Shown here in pieces: positions 24,321 to 37,530 of a DNA stretch of 64,000 bases (the stretch's first letter is position 1; the number at the start of each line of letters is the position of its first letter). Below the pieces are notes generated by a model. The model did no database searches, was not told where the DNA came from, and saw only the letters and a list, made by a program, of their open reading frames with translations. The DNA comes from Cristatella mucedo (Eukaryota > Bryozoa > Phylactolaemata > Cristatellidae). A program made the position numbers and the translations under genes. The DNA is taken from NCBI GenBank assembly GCA_009760855.2, contig WPIO01000075.1:1593501-1657500 (forward strand), written 5' to 3'.

Positions 24321-24954
24321 AGAGAAAACGAATGAGCTAGTAAAGGAAAGCCGGCACATTGAGATCAGTTTGGTCAGACTTACCAGAGTACCTTATAGTA
24401 GTGCTTAAATAATATTGTTCCAGCACATGTACAGTGCCTAGAAAGAGTTGTAGTTCTGCTAGGACGCTCAAAAACTATTTATATTAGTATTACTATTTCC
24501 AAAGGGGTTTTCTCACAAAATGAACTTGTACACGAGTAAACAGATGTCCCTCACCTAGTAGTGAATCGTCTTCTTATATAAATTCAGGAAGATTAAGTTA
24601 ATGCTGCAATGATCCTTTTTAAGAGGCTGTAGCACCGTATCAATTCAATATTAGGTGCTGTGCTTGATGAAACCAATGAATGTGATTGGCTATACACTGT
24701 TGAAAAAAATTAGGAATGCACATCAGCTTCGCTAAACATTCGTTCACATTAACACGTCTCAAATTCGTTTCAGCTTAACGAGCACCTTATCATATCACCT
24801 GCAGCGAGAACAAATGATGTGGAGTATAAATATCTGTGACAGTGCTATTCATAGGTCTCTATGCAGGCATGCCATCCATGTGTGGACGTCATCAATACCG
24901 GTAGCAACGGTGTGTAGAAAATTAGACGTGCTCGAGAGCTGTGATGGGTAATAA

Positions 24955-26785
24955 TGTTAATATGCACTCGATAAAGCACCATCATAGACCTTAATCTCTT
25001 TCTAGGCGCTTTACATTTGCTGCAAAGGAAACAACGGTCGAATGGTGAGTGGTATCATGCTTGGTGAACCACGCGAATAACATGGTAATGTGTGACATAC
25101 ACAGGGTCAGCATCCAAATGTGGTTAGTGGCAGCATGCACAGTGTCAGCATGCATAAGCACATGAAGGACGAATCACAGGGACTCACTAAATGCTGTCCT
25201 AAATAAGTGTGTTTTTAAGTTTTTTTTAAATGTAGTCAAGTCAGGGGACTTTCTGATGCAAGTCGGGAGGGAGTTCCAGGCTTTGGGAGCATACGAGCTA
25301 AATGCACGGTCTTCAAAGGATTTGAGGTTTTTACGAGGTATTGGTAAACTGTTGGATCCCAAAAAGCGGGTGGTAGGCTGCTTGGCCTGGCGGGGGAGTA
25401 TATCTGATAGATAGGCTAGAGCCAAAGAATGAAAGACCTAAAAGTGAGTGATAAGACCTTGAAGTCGATTCGTTGATTGACTGCTAGCTAGTGCAGGTCG
25501 ACGAGAAGTGGTGTGCTGTGGCAACTGAGAGATTCACGACAGAGAAGCCTAGCTTCAGAATTTTGCACCAGCTGTGAGTGCCTGATAGCACACGCCGGTG
25601 GGCCAGCAAGCAGTGAGTTACAGAAGTCATGATGGAATATCACAAATGCTTGGACCAACTTAGATGTGGTATCCTTATCTAAACAAGCCCGAATTATAGC
25701 AATGTTATGTAGCTGAAATTGGGCAGACTTGATTGTGGAGGTGATGTAGTCGTCTGACGAAACTCTGGAACGTGACACCTAGATTTCGTGCAGATTCAAA
25801 TGGAGATATGCTGGTAGCCGATTGTGAGTGTCAGCCTTTCCAACTTCTGAATCACACTCGGCTTGCCATAACTAATATGTTGGTTTTATCGGTGAGCCGT
25901 GATGGCACACTAGGTAAGGCGGTTGCTTTCACGACCTCGGTCCCGACGGGTAGGTTCGATTCCTACGGTGGGCGATCCTCTATCGCCACTGCAAGCTATG
26001 GTGATAGCTGTAAAGGCTCTTCTGTCGCTATACAAAAAGAGGCTGCTTAGGCAGCTAGGAATTTTTTTAGCATGATTTAATTTAAGAAAATTCGCTGCGA
26101 TCCATGTGTGGATGTCATCAATACGTGCAGCAAGGGAGTTGAGAGAATTTGAGGTGCTTGAAGGCTGGGAGGGAGCAAAGCAAAGGTACATCTGAGTGTC
26201 ATCCGCTCGCATCAGCAAGAGGGAGAGTATAAACCGTGAAAAGAACCGGACCTAGCAAGGAGGCCTGAGGTACCCCATATTTCAGAGGTACCTCGGATGA
26301 TCTTTGTCCATTCACGTCGATACTCTGGAGTGTCCAGCTGAGATAGGACCTGAACGATTGCAGAGCAGCGCCAGTGATGCCCAGGCCAGATGAGAGTCGC
26401 TTGTGAAGAACTTGGTGATTGATAGAGTCAAATGCTGCCGCAAGATCGAGCAAACAAAGCCAAGATACTCTACCCATGTCTGCATTCCGATGGGGGTCGG
26501 TATACACCCGAATCAATCCTGAATCTGTGGAGTGATTTGCTCTAAAGTCAGACTGGAACTTACTAGTAAGTGTTCAATTTTCAATACATGAGTTCAGGTG
26601 GTCTGCCTTGACTCGTTCCAGTGTCTTTGATAGGACTGGTAGAAGGGAGACCGGGCTGCAGTTACTCGTTATCTTGGTCTTGAGTCGCTCTCGTGAGAAG
26701 TGGCCTGACTACAGCCTTTTTGAAAGGTGCTGGGACGTGACCCGAGGCTAATGCCATGGTTATGATGTTAGTTATTCATTGACGT
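24955..26785 (-). mobile_element. L2-A LINE copy interrupted by a SINE-B
   Basis: From its 3' end (hairpin near 24970-25015) through the C-terminal domain (LAYLSDILPRQAKQPTTRF at 25425 downward; AWNSLPTCIRKSPDLTTF), then RT (DLAAAFDSINHQVLHKRLSS, 26516-26199) to the RT fingers at about 26785. The coding sequence is split at 25888-26062 by a SINE-B insertion. Apart from that, and a few stops, the order is complete for the 3' half. Confidence 0.85.
25888..26062 (+). mobile_element. SINE-B copy (best preserved)
   Basis: A tRNA-like head with GTGATGGCACACTAGGTAAG (A-box region, 25900-25919) and GTAGGTTCGATTCCTACGG (B box and TPsiC-like stem-loop, 25950-25968). The unique part then ends in GTCGCTATACAAAAAGAGGC and GCTTAGGCAGCT. 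It sits inside L2-A coding sequence, so it is younger than that copy. The intact B box suggests it is the closest here to a source element. Confidence 0.85.
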
Positions 26786-26789
26786 AGAG

Positions 26790-27260
26790 GTCAGAAACTG
26801 TGTGTGTCACCTGCATAGAAGGAAAACCCCGGAGCTGAAAGGATCGGAGCAAGATCTGGAGCAGAGGACTGAGGCAGACTGAGGGAGACTGAGGGAGAGC
26901 TGCGTACACTGCGAACAGAAACGGACCTACGGAGCACGGAGCCACGAGGCACCCAGCACTCTAGTGGTTCACCGGATGACCTTTGCTTGTTCACATCCAA
27001 GACTCTGGAGTTTCCCACTCCACATAGGATCGTAATCATTGTCGTGCAGTGCCAGTGATTCCCAGTTAAGATGAGAGGCTTTCAGGAAGGACTCGATGAT
27101 CAATTGTATCAAAATCTGCCAAAAGACCTAAGCAAAACAAGCGGAGAGATTTTACCCAATTCTGACCTCAATGCCTGCATTCCTGAGAAGGTCACTATAC
27201 CCTCTAAGCAATGCTGACCCGTGGAGTGATCAATTTACTCTAAACCAAGACTGCATTGCC
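26790..27260 (-). mobile_element. L2-A LINE fragment (reverse transcriptase)
   Basis: Reads FYAGDTHSF (motif C, decayed) to SSGEPLECWVPRGSVL (motif B) and motif A remnants towards 27130, then the region upstream of motif A to 27260. It carries a GACTGAGGG tandem expansion (about 26866-26899) at the same purine-rich site that became (GA)n in copy 1. Confidence 0.75.
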
Positions 27261-27264
27261 ACTT

Positions 27265-28860
27265 TCTTATCATGCTTGGCATCTAGTAGTAGTAAGTGCA
27301 ATGCTATTGCCATTGGTACCTCAATCCATTACGGGGATCCTAGTACTTGTAGCATTATTCAACGTGGACTGCTGGTCAGTCATAGCAATTAAGTTGGATA
27401 CTTTGCTTTCATCAAATATACCTTTCTATCGCACTAGATGCTGCCCGGCTGAGAGAAATGCCTCGGGAACAGAGATTCGATTCCACGTTTGCTCAAATTT
27501 CTTCGAATTTAAACTCTCAGCTTGCTCAGATTTGTCTTACCGTAGCTGAAAAATTTGCTGAGATTCTGAGTCTACCGGCTTCTACCTTTAGACATTAGTC
27601 GGCAAAAAACTCGGTGATCCTAATTCCTAAACATGCTAGGACAGCCGAAGGCAGAAGCGTGCGTGGGTCTGTGGCCATGCCGGGTCAGGCTTGACAACTT
27701 TTACTCAGAGCTAGACAATTTGTGCGCACAAGGTGAAACTTTAAGCCTCTGTGCACGGCTAGTGACGTTTAGGTGGAGCATACATGTACGAAGATCAATG
27801 CTGACAGTAAGAAAACATGATTTTGACGATGAGTGCCCATAGCTTAACATAACCACTCTATAGCTCTATAGCTTAGAGAAGTCCATTCGGTGGAGGTGAC
27901 GGAGGAATATCTGCGTCTTACACTCGCAATTTCGTGCAACAACATTCGTCTGGCGCCCATAAGATAATGGAAGTGCATGGCCAGGAGGTCTCGAGCATAA
28001 ATCCTGCCTGGCTCACAGCCAAGCACACAGCGGCCTGACTATGGCCTAACTTTGGCTTTAATGCGCCCAAACGCGTACTTATAAACGGTTCCCAAGCTTT
28101 ACAACTTAGTTTAGCACAATTAAAGCTGACCCGCCATTGCCTGAGACGCTGAACCACTTGAACGACTGAAGGAACGGTGATGTACAATTTTTTCATGAAA
28201 AGTGACGATATTGCACCTGTAAACGAATCTGCGGGACCCACACCTTCTCCGGCCACATAAAAAACTGGACCCGCAGCAGCTAGCGCAGGACGAGCCGGGG
28301 ACGAGGGTGCAGAGCGATCTAACGACTGATTAGCTGATGAACGCCTGACCCAATGAGCACGTGGGTGGGATTTGTATGCTATATCGCTGGAGCTCTCTTG
28401 CTTGTAGGACACAGATCAATCGGCGTGGGAAGGTTATCAAGGCGGAGCGGCACAATACAGGAAGCAAAGAAAGAGAGGGGCGAAGCACAAAGCAAAGAAA
28501 GTTGTGACTCGCTTCAAGTCAGCAATACTTAAAGCTGGTACGTACAGGCTTCTTCCGAATGTTACACTGATATCGTGAACACTTGTATGCATCTAGCCTC
28601 CCGAACAGCACAGATGCAGTCTCACATGATGTTCTGTTGCCCATGTCCAAGAAGTTGTCACTTATTGTACTTCTCGTAACTTCGTGCAAGCAGATAGTGG
28701 TACACAAACAGATACAATTCAGATTGGGATTAAAGTAAATTTCCTATCTGGATAATACACTGCGAAGTAGATTAATGATCATTTATTGATCACCATTGTG
28801 TGCATATAGACAACTAAGTGCCGTCTGTCTTGCGTCTGCTTGTTACCTAATGTTTCGCAA
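27265..28860. other. No recognisable gene
   Basis: Mid-GC DNA. The longest open frame (28412-27918, -, 164 codons) resembles no family I can name. No repeat shared with the rest of the window was seen. Confidence 0.45.
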
Positions 28861-28865
28861 TAGCC

Positions 28866-31800
28866 TTATAATAATAATAATATTGCACTTGATAAAGCGC
28901 CCTCAGAGAACTTAATCTCTTTCTAGGCGCTTTACATTTGCTGCAAAGTGATATGCAATAGAATAGTAAGTAAAATCATGCTTGAAAAACAAACACAATG
29001 AATAACATGGTTAGGGGTTACATGCACTGGGTCAGCATGCAAATGTGGTTAGTGGCAGCACGAACAGTGTCAACACGCATAAGCACATCGAGGACGAATC
29101 ACAAGGACCCACTAAATGCTGTCCTAAATAGGTATGTTTTTAAGTTTCTTTTAAATGTGGTCAGGTCAGGGGATGTTCTGATGCAGGTCGGGAGGGAGTT
29201 CCAGGCTGTGGGAGCATACGAGCTAAATGCACGGTCTCCAAAGGATTTAAGGTTTGTACGAGGTATTTCTAGACTGTTGGATTCCGAAAAGCGAGTGGTA
29301 CGATGCTTTGCCTGATGGGGTAGTATATCTGAAAGATAGACTGGAGCCATAGAATGAAGAGACCTAAAAGTGAGCGACAAAACCTTGGAGTCAATCCGTT
29401 GCTTGACTGGTAACCAGTACAGGTCGGCGAGAAGTGGAGTAATGTGGCAACTGCGACGCTCACGACAGACAAGCCTAGCTGCAGAGTTTTGCACCAGCTG
29501 CAATCGCCTGATCGCACATGCTGGTAGGCCAGTAAGCAGCGAGTTGCAGAAGTCGAGACGAGATGTCACGAATGCATGGACCAACTTGGACGTGGTATCC
29601 TTATCTAAACAAGCCCTAATTTTAGCAATGTTATGAAGCTGAAAATAGGCTGATTTGACTGTGGAGCTGATGTGGTCGTCTAACGAGAGGTCGCTATGAA
29701 ATATGACACCTAGATTTCGAGCTGATGCAACTGGAGATATGCTGGCAGAGCCAATTTTGAAAGTCAGCCTTTCCAATTTCTGAATAACACTAGGTTTGCC
29801 CATAACGAGTAAGTTAGTTTTATCATCGTTTAGTTTTAGAAAATTTGCTGCCATCCATGATCGGATGTCATCAATGCATGCAGCAAGTGAGTTGAGAGAA
29901 TTTGAGGTGCTCGAAGGCTGGGAGGGATCAAAGCAAAGGTACAACTGAGTGTCATCCGCATAGAAGTGAAAGCCTAGATTGTGCTTGGCAATCACATCAG
30001 CGAGAGGGAGAGTATAAACGGTGAAAAGGACCGGACCTAGCACAGAGCCCTGAGGTACTCCATATTTTAGAGGTTCTTCAGATGATCTTTGTCCATTCAC
30101 GTCAACACTCTGGAGTCTCCCACTGAGATAGGACCTGAACCACTGCAGAGCAGTGCCAGTGATGCCCAGGCGAGATGAGAGGCGCTCTAGAAGTACTTTG
30201 TGATCGATGGTATCAAAAGCTGCCGAAAGATCGAGCAAAACAAGAAGAGACACTCTACCCATACCCATGGTCTGCATTCCTAAGTAGGTCGTTGTATACC
30301 CGAAGCAATGCTGACTCTGTGGAGTGATTAGCTCTAAAGCCAGACTGGAACTTACTAGCAAGGTGTGAGGTTTCGATATACGAGTTCAGCTGGTCTGCCA
30401 CGACCCGTTCCAGTGTCTTTGATAGGAATGGTAGAAGGGAGACTGGGCGGTAGTTGCTTAAGTTCTCTTGGTCTAGTGTAGCTTTCTTGAGAAGTGGCCT
30501 GACTACAGCTTTTTTGAAAGGTGCTGGGACCTGACCTGAGGCTAATGACATATTAATGATGTTGGTTATGCATGGCAGCAGCAGATCAATGCAACGTAGG
30601 AGCAGGACAGTGGGAATAGGGTCCAGTGGACTTGTTGTCTTCTTTGATTGAGATACGAGCTTTAGGACTACATCACTGGTGACCTGTTTAAATGCAGACA
30701 TTGAGGCGCAGCCAGGAACCGAGGAACAGCATTCTAGTGGGAAGGTTGTCATCGCAGGGATGGATTCCCTGATTTTGTCTATCTTCTGCACAAAGAATCG
30801 AGAGAAGCGATCGGCTAGATCATCACAAGGATCATCTGGTAAGGAGCTAACCTGGGAACGGTTGAGGAGATGGTTTATTGTCGACATCAGCATTTTTGGA
30901 TTGTGCATCTGTGATTCAACAATGTTTCTATAGAAGCTAGACTTAGCCTTTGCTAGGATCGATTGGTACGACCTACAGTAGTCTTCATATGCCTGTCGAT
31001 GGACAGTTAGTCCGGATCTTTTGTATGCCTTTTCAAGCTTTCGTTTAGTAGACTTGGCTAGTTTAATGTCTGTGGTAAACCATAGGCCGTCTGGGCGGGG
31101 GCGCACAGTGCGCATTGTCAAAGGTGCAAACTCGTCGAGCGTGTCAGCTAGTGTCGTGTTGTAGCAATCTACCAGTGATGACAGATCGGAGGGAGGACTG
31201 AGCAGCAAAGGTGAAGCAGATATGCTCGCACGGACAGCATCGATGTCAAGGGTCTTGAGGTTTCGCGATTCACAGGTTATTTTAGAGGAGAATGTGGGCA
31301 CACACTGTAGATTGAATGAGATCTGCATGTGGTCAGATAAGCAGGATTTGGTGATAACTGGTGACAAAGTGCAGTTATATGAGAAAATTTGGTCGAGTGT
31401 GTGACCCTTGATGTGGGTAGGGCCATGCACATGAGCCACAAGAGATAATGAGTCTGTCAATGTACAAAATTCGGTGCTGAAAGCGTCAGATAAGTTATCA
31501 AAGTGAACGTTGAAATCACCCATAACGAGGAAGGATCGATTTCTTGCACACAGAATCGAAATGAGATCGGAGAAATCTGAGATAAAGGAGGATTTGGTAC
31601 CTGGTGGGCGATAGACTACTGCCACTATCGGTAGCTTGTTTTCGGGTGAGACCAGGACAATTGATTCAAAAGACTGCTTCGAGGGTACCGCAAATGGCTT
31701 GAAGTTGAATTTCGAGCGAACGACAATAGCAACTCCACCTCCAGTTTTGATTGATCTAGGGGTGTGAAAGAACGTGAAACCAGATGGAGTAGCGTCTTTA

Positions 31801-32290
31801 ATTGTCGGGCAGTTTATCGATTTCAGCCAAGTTTCAGTTAGGGCGAGCAGGTCGATACCATTTTCAGAAATAAGGTCGTTTATTACTAGAGGTTTATTGC
31901 ACATTGAGCGAGGATTCCAAAGGCAAGCGTTAAGTCTGGCCGATTGGGTTACAACAGGCCTGATGACCACTAAGTTTGAGAGATTTACAGTGACGCATGC
32001 GGGGGAGCGTGCTAAGCGGTTCGAGACAATGCTAGGAATACCAAACGAGCAGCGTCTAAGCTGGCGGTTCCGGCCACCGCGGCGGCTACGGGTTGCTTTC
32101 CTTTTGTTAATGCATAGTTCATGAATGTTAGCAACAACATTAATATCTAGGAATGCATTTGATATACGATGACGAAACGATAGCAGCTGCTGACGACCAT
32201 AACTAACAAGTAGGTTACTAGCCGCCGGCGTAGCTAATGCAGCCTTACATGCGTTAGATCACCTTGATGTGCCCTTGTGGCTCCAGTAAT
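28866..32290 (-). mobile_element. Near-complete L2-A LINE (L2/CR1-type)
   Basis: Best copy of the family: a 5' leader (about 32290-32259), ORF2 (32258-29099), a 3' untranslated region with the terminal hairpin, and an (ATT)n tail (28866-28890 on the + strand). The hairpin, read on the - strand, has outer arms AAGCGCC and GGCGCTT and inner arms AGAGA and TCTCT. L2/CR1 elements move by nicking the target with their apurinic-type endonuclease and reverse-transcribing their RNA there. No ORF1-like protein is visible upstream. Only one frameshift breaks ORF2, so this copy is young beside the others. Confidence 0.9.
29099..32258 (-). pseudogene. L2-A ORF2: endonuclease and reverse transcriptase, one frameshift
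   Basis: The open frame begins after a stop at 32261-32259 and runs to 30255; a second frame (30361-29099) completes it. In order: an RG-rich basic stretch; an apurinic-type endonuclease (LTETWL, VVYRPPG, GDFNVHFD, LSDHMQISF); RT fingers (NYRPVSLLPFLSKTLERV); motif A (LLDLSAAFDTIDH), B ([14 protein letters not shown]), C (FYADDTQLY), D (FLKLNDDKTNLLVMG); and a C-terminal domain with RLDFCNSLLTGLP and AWNSLPTC. The two frames are put out of register near 30258-30270, where this copy has 7 extra bases, a near-duplicate of ATGGGT; copies at 26475 and 36125 lack them. No ATG occurs in frame before the endonuclease domain, so the start used by the parent is unclear. Confidence 0.9.
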
Positions 32291-32294
32291 AATG

Positions 32295-33340
32295 ATCAAA
32301 GCTTATTTGCTCACTTAATGTGATTAATCACTAAAGTACAGCAAATATTACTATAAAGAAATGTTTTCGTAATCACATGCTCAGTTCATTGCCCATTCAA
32401 TTGATCCAAGCTGTAAGCCATTTCCCACTGTTTAGGCCTGTAGATAGCTCCTCAAACTTGGCATGCTATTAGTGACAAATGACAAGGAGCTGAAAGTTGG
32501 CGGAACTAAAAGAAGTACTTAAATGCTCTTTTGACAGTTCTCACCGTTATTAACAATCCTATTAGCATGCTCCCTAGTGTTTTGCAGTTTTTCATGTCAG
32601 CTGGCCCAGATGGTCGAGAGATTTTCTTTTCGAAGGGATCTGCTCTACACCTAGTCAGTTGTTAAGATATAAATAATGACTCTGCAGTCCAAAAGAGTAA
32701 AGCAGTCCAAAATAGTACAGTAGGTTCTATTCTCTGCGAAAAAGTTGCACTCCCAGTTTTCTGTCTGTCGAGCCATTCACTTGAAGAGCTTGCTGCTTTC
32801 TGAGTACTGCTGATCGTTAAGCTGTGCAGTATATTGAAATATTATTCAAGGCGAAATCAAGAACAACGATAATAAATTTTAAATAGAACTTGCAGATAAT
32901 TAAATCTCTGTTAATGTTATTAAAATGTTCAGTAAAGAAGGAATCGCGTACAGCAATAGCAAGTTTTAATGTGCAAAGGTTCAGTAGACGCACGTGCGCG
33001 CGAACAATAAAGTGTCAGTAGTACGATCCTCGCTTTCCAACGAGCCATCAGGGCAGTGAAGTAGACACACTGCTGTGGCAACTCGGGCAGCTCAGCAGTC
33101 GCGTAGAGAAGGTACGAGCTAATCAAAACAGTATGATGACGCCTTGTGAAAATAGGTGAAGAAGGAGTTGTGAGGGAAACAGAGTTAAAAAAACTCTGCG
33201 GTCAGAGGATCGAAATGTATCCTGTAGCTGGACTCTGTGGCCTTGGCTTAGGCGGTCATGGGTTCTATTTTTGAGGAGTTGTTTTAGATATCTTTCTTTA
33301 GTAAACCTTGCACTATACAGTCCTTTATAAATCAGACTTA
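32295..33340. other. No recognisable gene
   Basis: AT-rich spacer with short open frames only. A tRNA-like scrap may lie near 33235-33280 (TGGCTTAGGCGGTCATGGGT), too weak to list as an element. Confidence 0.45.
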
Positions 33341-33342
33341 TG

Positions 33343-33440
33343 ATAATAATAATAATAATAATAATAACAATGTACTTGATAAAGCACCCTCAGAGAACTC
33401 GATCTCTTTCGAGGTGCTGCACATTGGCTGCAAAGGGAGA
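33343..33440 (-). mobile_element. L2-A terminal tail
   Basis: An (AAT)n run (33343-33366), then GTACTTGATAAAGCACCCTC, AGAGAACTCGATCTCTTTCG and GGCTGCAAAGGG. Only the last 100 bases of the LINE are present. Confidence 0.8.
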
Positions 33441-33444
33441 GTTC

Positions 33445-35027
33445 AGCTGTGCGTCTTAGTTTTTGCTGTAGTGATAGATGAAAATGGTGCATAGGAAATC
33501 ACCTTGCAGCAATCAATTAGATGTCTAGAGACTGCCCTGAATGTTTTTCAGCTGCTGTGACTGCAAGAGTGACTGCTACTGCAATGGTAAAATAAGAAGC
33601 GGCAAGAAAGCTGTGGCTGAGCTCCGAAATTAGCCACATAAACTGAAGAGTTTCATCCATTTAAATATAAATTCAGAAGTCAATATCCTATATTTCAGCC
33701 GTTGACCTCTGTTTTTCGTATGCGTAGTCCGGCTGTGGTTGCCACAGGGGCACACTCAAATCGCGATGATTCCTTACCACGTGCTCCTCTTTGCTTGATG
33801 CCACGGCGACTGTGGTAAGAGCCAATTGGTAGCAGTAAACATTGGTCGAATCCGAAGCTGATAGCTAGATGAACTCTGAAAGATCATTGTTCAGTTCTTC
33901 CATGAACAATGTAGTCTTCACGGTTGTTTCGGAACTGAAATCAAATCGATGTGCTTCGAAGGCTACGCAGAAGCTCGCCTAAAATGGTGGATTCGGCGCA
34001 TGCGAAAGCACCGAGCTATCGCGGGTCTATTTCCAACGTGTTTGCCATGCAGACGTTGGGCATTGTCGTGCAGTTTTGCAGTTGATGGCAAGGCGCGTCT
34101 TTGGTTTGAAATGTGCGAATCAAAGCAGTGAAGGAAATGGCGGCCAACTTTCCGCGTCTGGCTCCGAAAATTAGCGTTTTGCGTGTTTACTGAGAGCAGC
34201 TCCCGCTACCTTCTCACTCTCAGGGCATTCCATCTTCGGCGTTCCTTCCTCGACAAGACAGAAACGAGGCAGCGTGCACACACCGAGTGCCTCTGCCCCC
34301 GATCAAGCCAGCACGTCTCAAGATACTTCATATCCCCACCAGGGACATGAGCGCCTTGCCATAGGTGATAAGGAGAAAAAGCGTAGCACCTCAGGATTTC
34401 GGTAAAGTAAATGCGATGCAATGCAGCCAAGCTCACTTACTTGTTGCTGCTAAGTGCTAACCGTGCTTGCCAATAATACACAGCAATATAATATGTATTT
34501 TAAACTGCGTTACAATGGCACTGATTGTGGGATTTGCCGATCTTTGCCGACAACATATGTGTAGCTCTCCAAATGCTGACAAGGGTATTAGTCAACCAGC
34601 GACAGGCGTTGCTGGAGACAACACTTCCTCGAGGTAGCTAGAAGTTGTTTCTTTTTGTTGTTGGACAAGGCACACAGAACAAGGAACGTGTCTTCCTTTA
34701 TCCCTGATTACATTTGGGCTGCTGCCTCAAACAAATATTAGTTGATGCCTGTTCGTGACTGAAAACATGCTTGGTTCGTTGGGCCCACCACTTCCATAAA
34801 AACTATTGTCTTCATCACATCAGCCGGCAGGTTGCATGCTGCCGCGTCACTGTACATAGGAGCAGCATTACTACTAGCAATGAAGGAATGACTCGCCAAA
34901 GTGTACAAGTTTTGGCAGAATGACAGGTATTGTTGCCGAGACGTGTCGATCAATCTTGACTTTCAGAACACGGAACGGGTTTTTCCATTCAGTTTTGGAT
35001 TTTATCCAACTCTGCAGGGAACACTTG

Positions 35028-35065
<38 letters not shown>

Positions 35066-35538
35066 CATTAGCGAAGCGATAGCACATATTTTTTGACTGC
35101 TCCTGTTGCACTTACTTGCACAGATAAAGCAAAGTCGGTGCTTCACAGCTTTCCCATTCATTATTTTAACAAAAATTTAAGTCCGAATTAGTCAAAATTA
35201 AGCAGCTAATGTAAGATGAAATTGGCATGCGTCTGCTGCCCTGAGCTGGTGTAAATAGAGAGCTGCTTGGCCACTTTGGTAGCGGTCTGCAACGAGGCAG
35301 CTCGACTAACAAAGCCTAGATAGATAGCCTAGATTAGTTTCTTCTAATATGGAAGCTTTTGCTTCGCCGTTACCACCATCCTAACTAAAACTAAGTAAAT
35401 AAGTTAGCTATAAATGATTTCTTCGAAGCATTTAGCCATTCATCAGCATAAAGCGAACCGGAGCTTAGCGGTCAAAATAACATAAATTGTATTGTGCTGT
35501 TTGTGATGCCAATCTAGTCGTGTACTTATAACTAGCCT
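33445..35538. other. No recognisable gene; (CT)n at 35029-35064
   Basis: Mid-to-low GC DNA, short open frames without family resemblance. The perfect CT run is the only clear feature. Upstream exons of the pseudokinase gene could lie here unseen. Confidence 0.4.
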
Positions 35539-35539
35539 G

Positions 35540-37530
35540 CAGCGAACACGACAGCGTGATGATCCTTGTGATGATCTAGCCGATCGCTTCTCTTAATTCT
35601 TTGTGCAGAAGATAGACAAGATCAGGGAGTCCATCCCTGCGATGACAACATCCCCACTAGAATGCTGTTCCCCGATTCCTGGCAGCATCTCAATGTCTAC
35701 ATTTAAGCAGGTCACTAGTGATCTACTAGTCCTGAAGTTCGGATCCCAATCAAAGAAGACAACAAGTCCTCTGGACCCTATTCCCACTGTCCTGCTCCTA
35801 CGTTGCATTGATCTGCTGCTGCCATGCATAACTAACATCATTAATATGTCATTAGCCTCAGGTCATGTCCCAGCACCTTTCAAAGAAGCTCTAGTCAGGC
35901 CACTTATCAAGAAAGCGACACTAGACCAAGAGAACTTGAACAACTACCGTCCAGTCTCCCTTCTACGACTCATATCAAAGACACTGGAACGGGTCATGGC
36001 GGACCAGCTGAACTCATGTATCGAAACTTCAAACCTCGCTTATAAGTTCCAGTCTGGCTTTAGAGCTAATCACTCTAAAAAGTCAGCATTGCTTGGGGTA
36101 TACAACAACCTACTAAAGAATGCAGACATGGATAGAGTGTCTCTGCTAGTTTTGCTCGATCTTTCAGCAGCTTTTGATACCATCGATCACAAAGTTCTTC
36201 TAGAGCGCCTCTCATCTCGCCTGGGAATCACTGAGACTGCTCAGCAATGGTTGAGGTCCTATCTCAGTGGGAGACTCCAGAGTATCGACGTGAATAGACA
36301 AAGATTGTCCGAGGAACCTCTGAAATATGGGGTACCTCAGGGGTTTGTTCTAGGTCTGGTTCTTTTCACGGTTTATACTCTCCCTCTTGCTGATGTGATT
36401 GCGAAGCACAATCTAGGCTTTCACTTCTATGCGGATGACACTCAGTTGTACTTTTGCTTTGATCCCTTCCAGCCGTCGAGCACCTCAAATTGTCTTAACT
36501 TACTTGCTGCATGTATTGATGACATCAGCACATGAATGGCAGCAAATTTTGTAAAACTAAATTATGATAAAACTAACTTACTAGTTATGGGCAAACCCAG
36601 TGTGATTCAGAAATTGGAAAGGCTGAGGCTCAAAATTGGCTCCGCCAGCATATCTCCTGTTGACTGAGCTCGAAATCTAGGTGTCATGTTCCAAATAGAC
36701 CTTTCGTCAGACGACCACATCAGCTCCTCAGTCAAATCAGTCTACTTTCAGCTACGTAACATTGCTAAAATTCGGGCTTTTTTAGAGAAAGATACCACGT
36801 CTTAGTAGGTCCATGCATTTGTGACATCCCGTCTCGACTTCTGCAACTTACTGGTTACGGGCCTACCGACATGTGCGATCAGACGATTGTAGCTGGTGCA
36901 AAACTCAGCAGCTAGGCTTGTCTGGCGTGAGCGTCGTAGTTGCCACATCACACCACTTCTCGCCGACCTGCACTGGCTACCAGTCAAGCAACGGATTTAC
37001 TTTAAGGTTTCGTCGCTCACTTTTAGGTCATTTCATTCTGTGACTTCAGCCTATCTCTTAGATATACTCCCCCACCAGGCCAAGCATCGTACCACCCGCT
37101 TTTCGGAATCCAAAAGCCTACCAATGCCTCGTACAAACCTCAAATTCTTTGGAGACCGTGCATTTAGTTCGTATGCCCCCAAAGCCTGGAACTCCCTCCC
37201 GACTTGCGTCAGAACATCCCCTGACTTGACCACATTTAAAAAGAACTTAAAAATACTCCTATTTAGGACAGCATTTAGTGGGTCCCTGTGATTCGTCCTT
37301 CATGTGCTTATGTGTGCTGACACTGTGCATGCTGCCACTAACCAAATCTGCATGCTGACCCTGTGCATGTCACCCCTAACCATGTTATTCATGTTGTTTG
37401 TTTATCAAGCGTAATATTACTCTCCATTCAATTGCATTTCCCTTTGCAGCAAATGTAAAGCGCCTATAAAGAGATTGAGTTTTCTGAGGACGCTTTATCA
37501 AGTGCATTATTATTATTATTATTATCAATA
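35540..37530 (+). mobile_element. L2-A LINE copy on the + strand (5'-truncated)
   Basis: Starts in the linker (DDLADRFS-like codons near 35575), then QKIDKIRESIPAM, RT fingers, motif A (LLDLSAAFDTIDH), B, C (FYADDTQLYFCFD, about 36420-36460) and the C-terminal domain (36896-37291). It ends with the 3' hairpin (AAGCGCCTATAAAGAGATTG at 37458-37477) and (ATT)n at 37505-37527. The frame from 35603 is open to a TGA at 36533, where sister copies have a Trp codon. Later stops confirm a dead copy. One of few L2-A copies on +. Confidence 0.9.
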
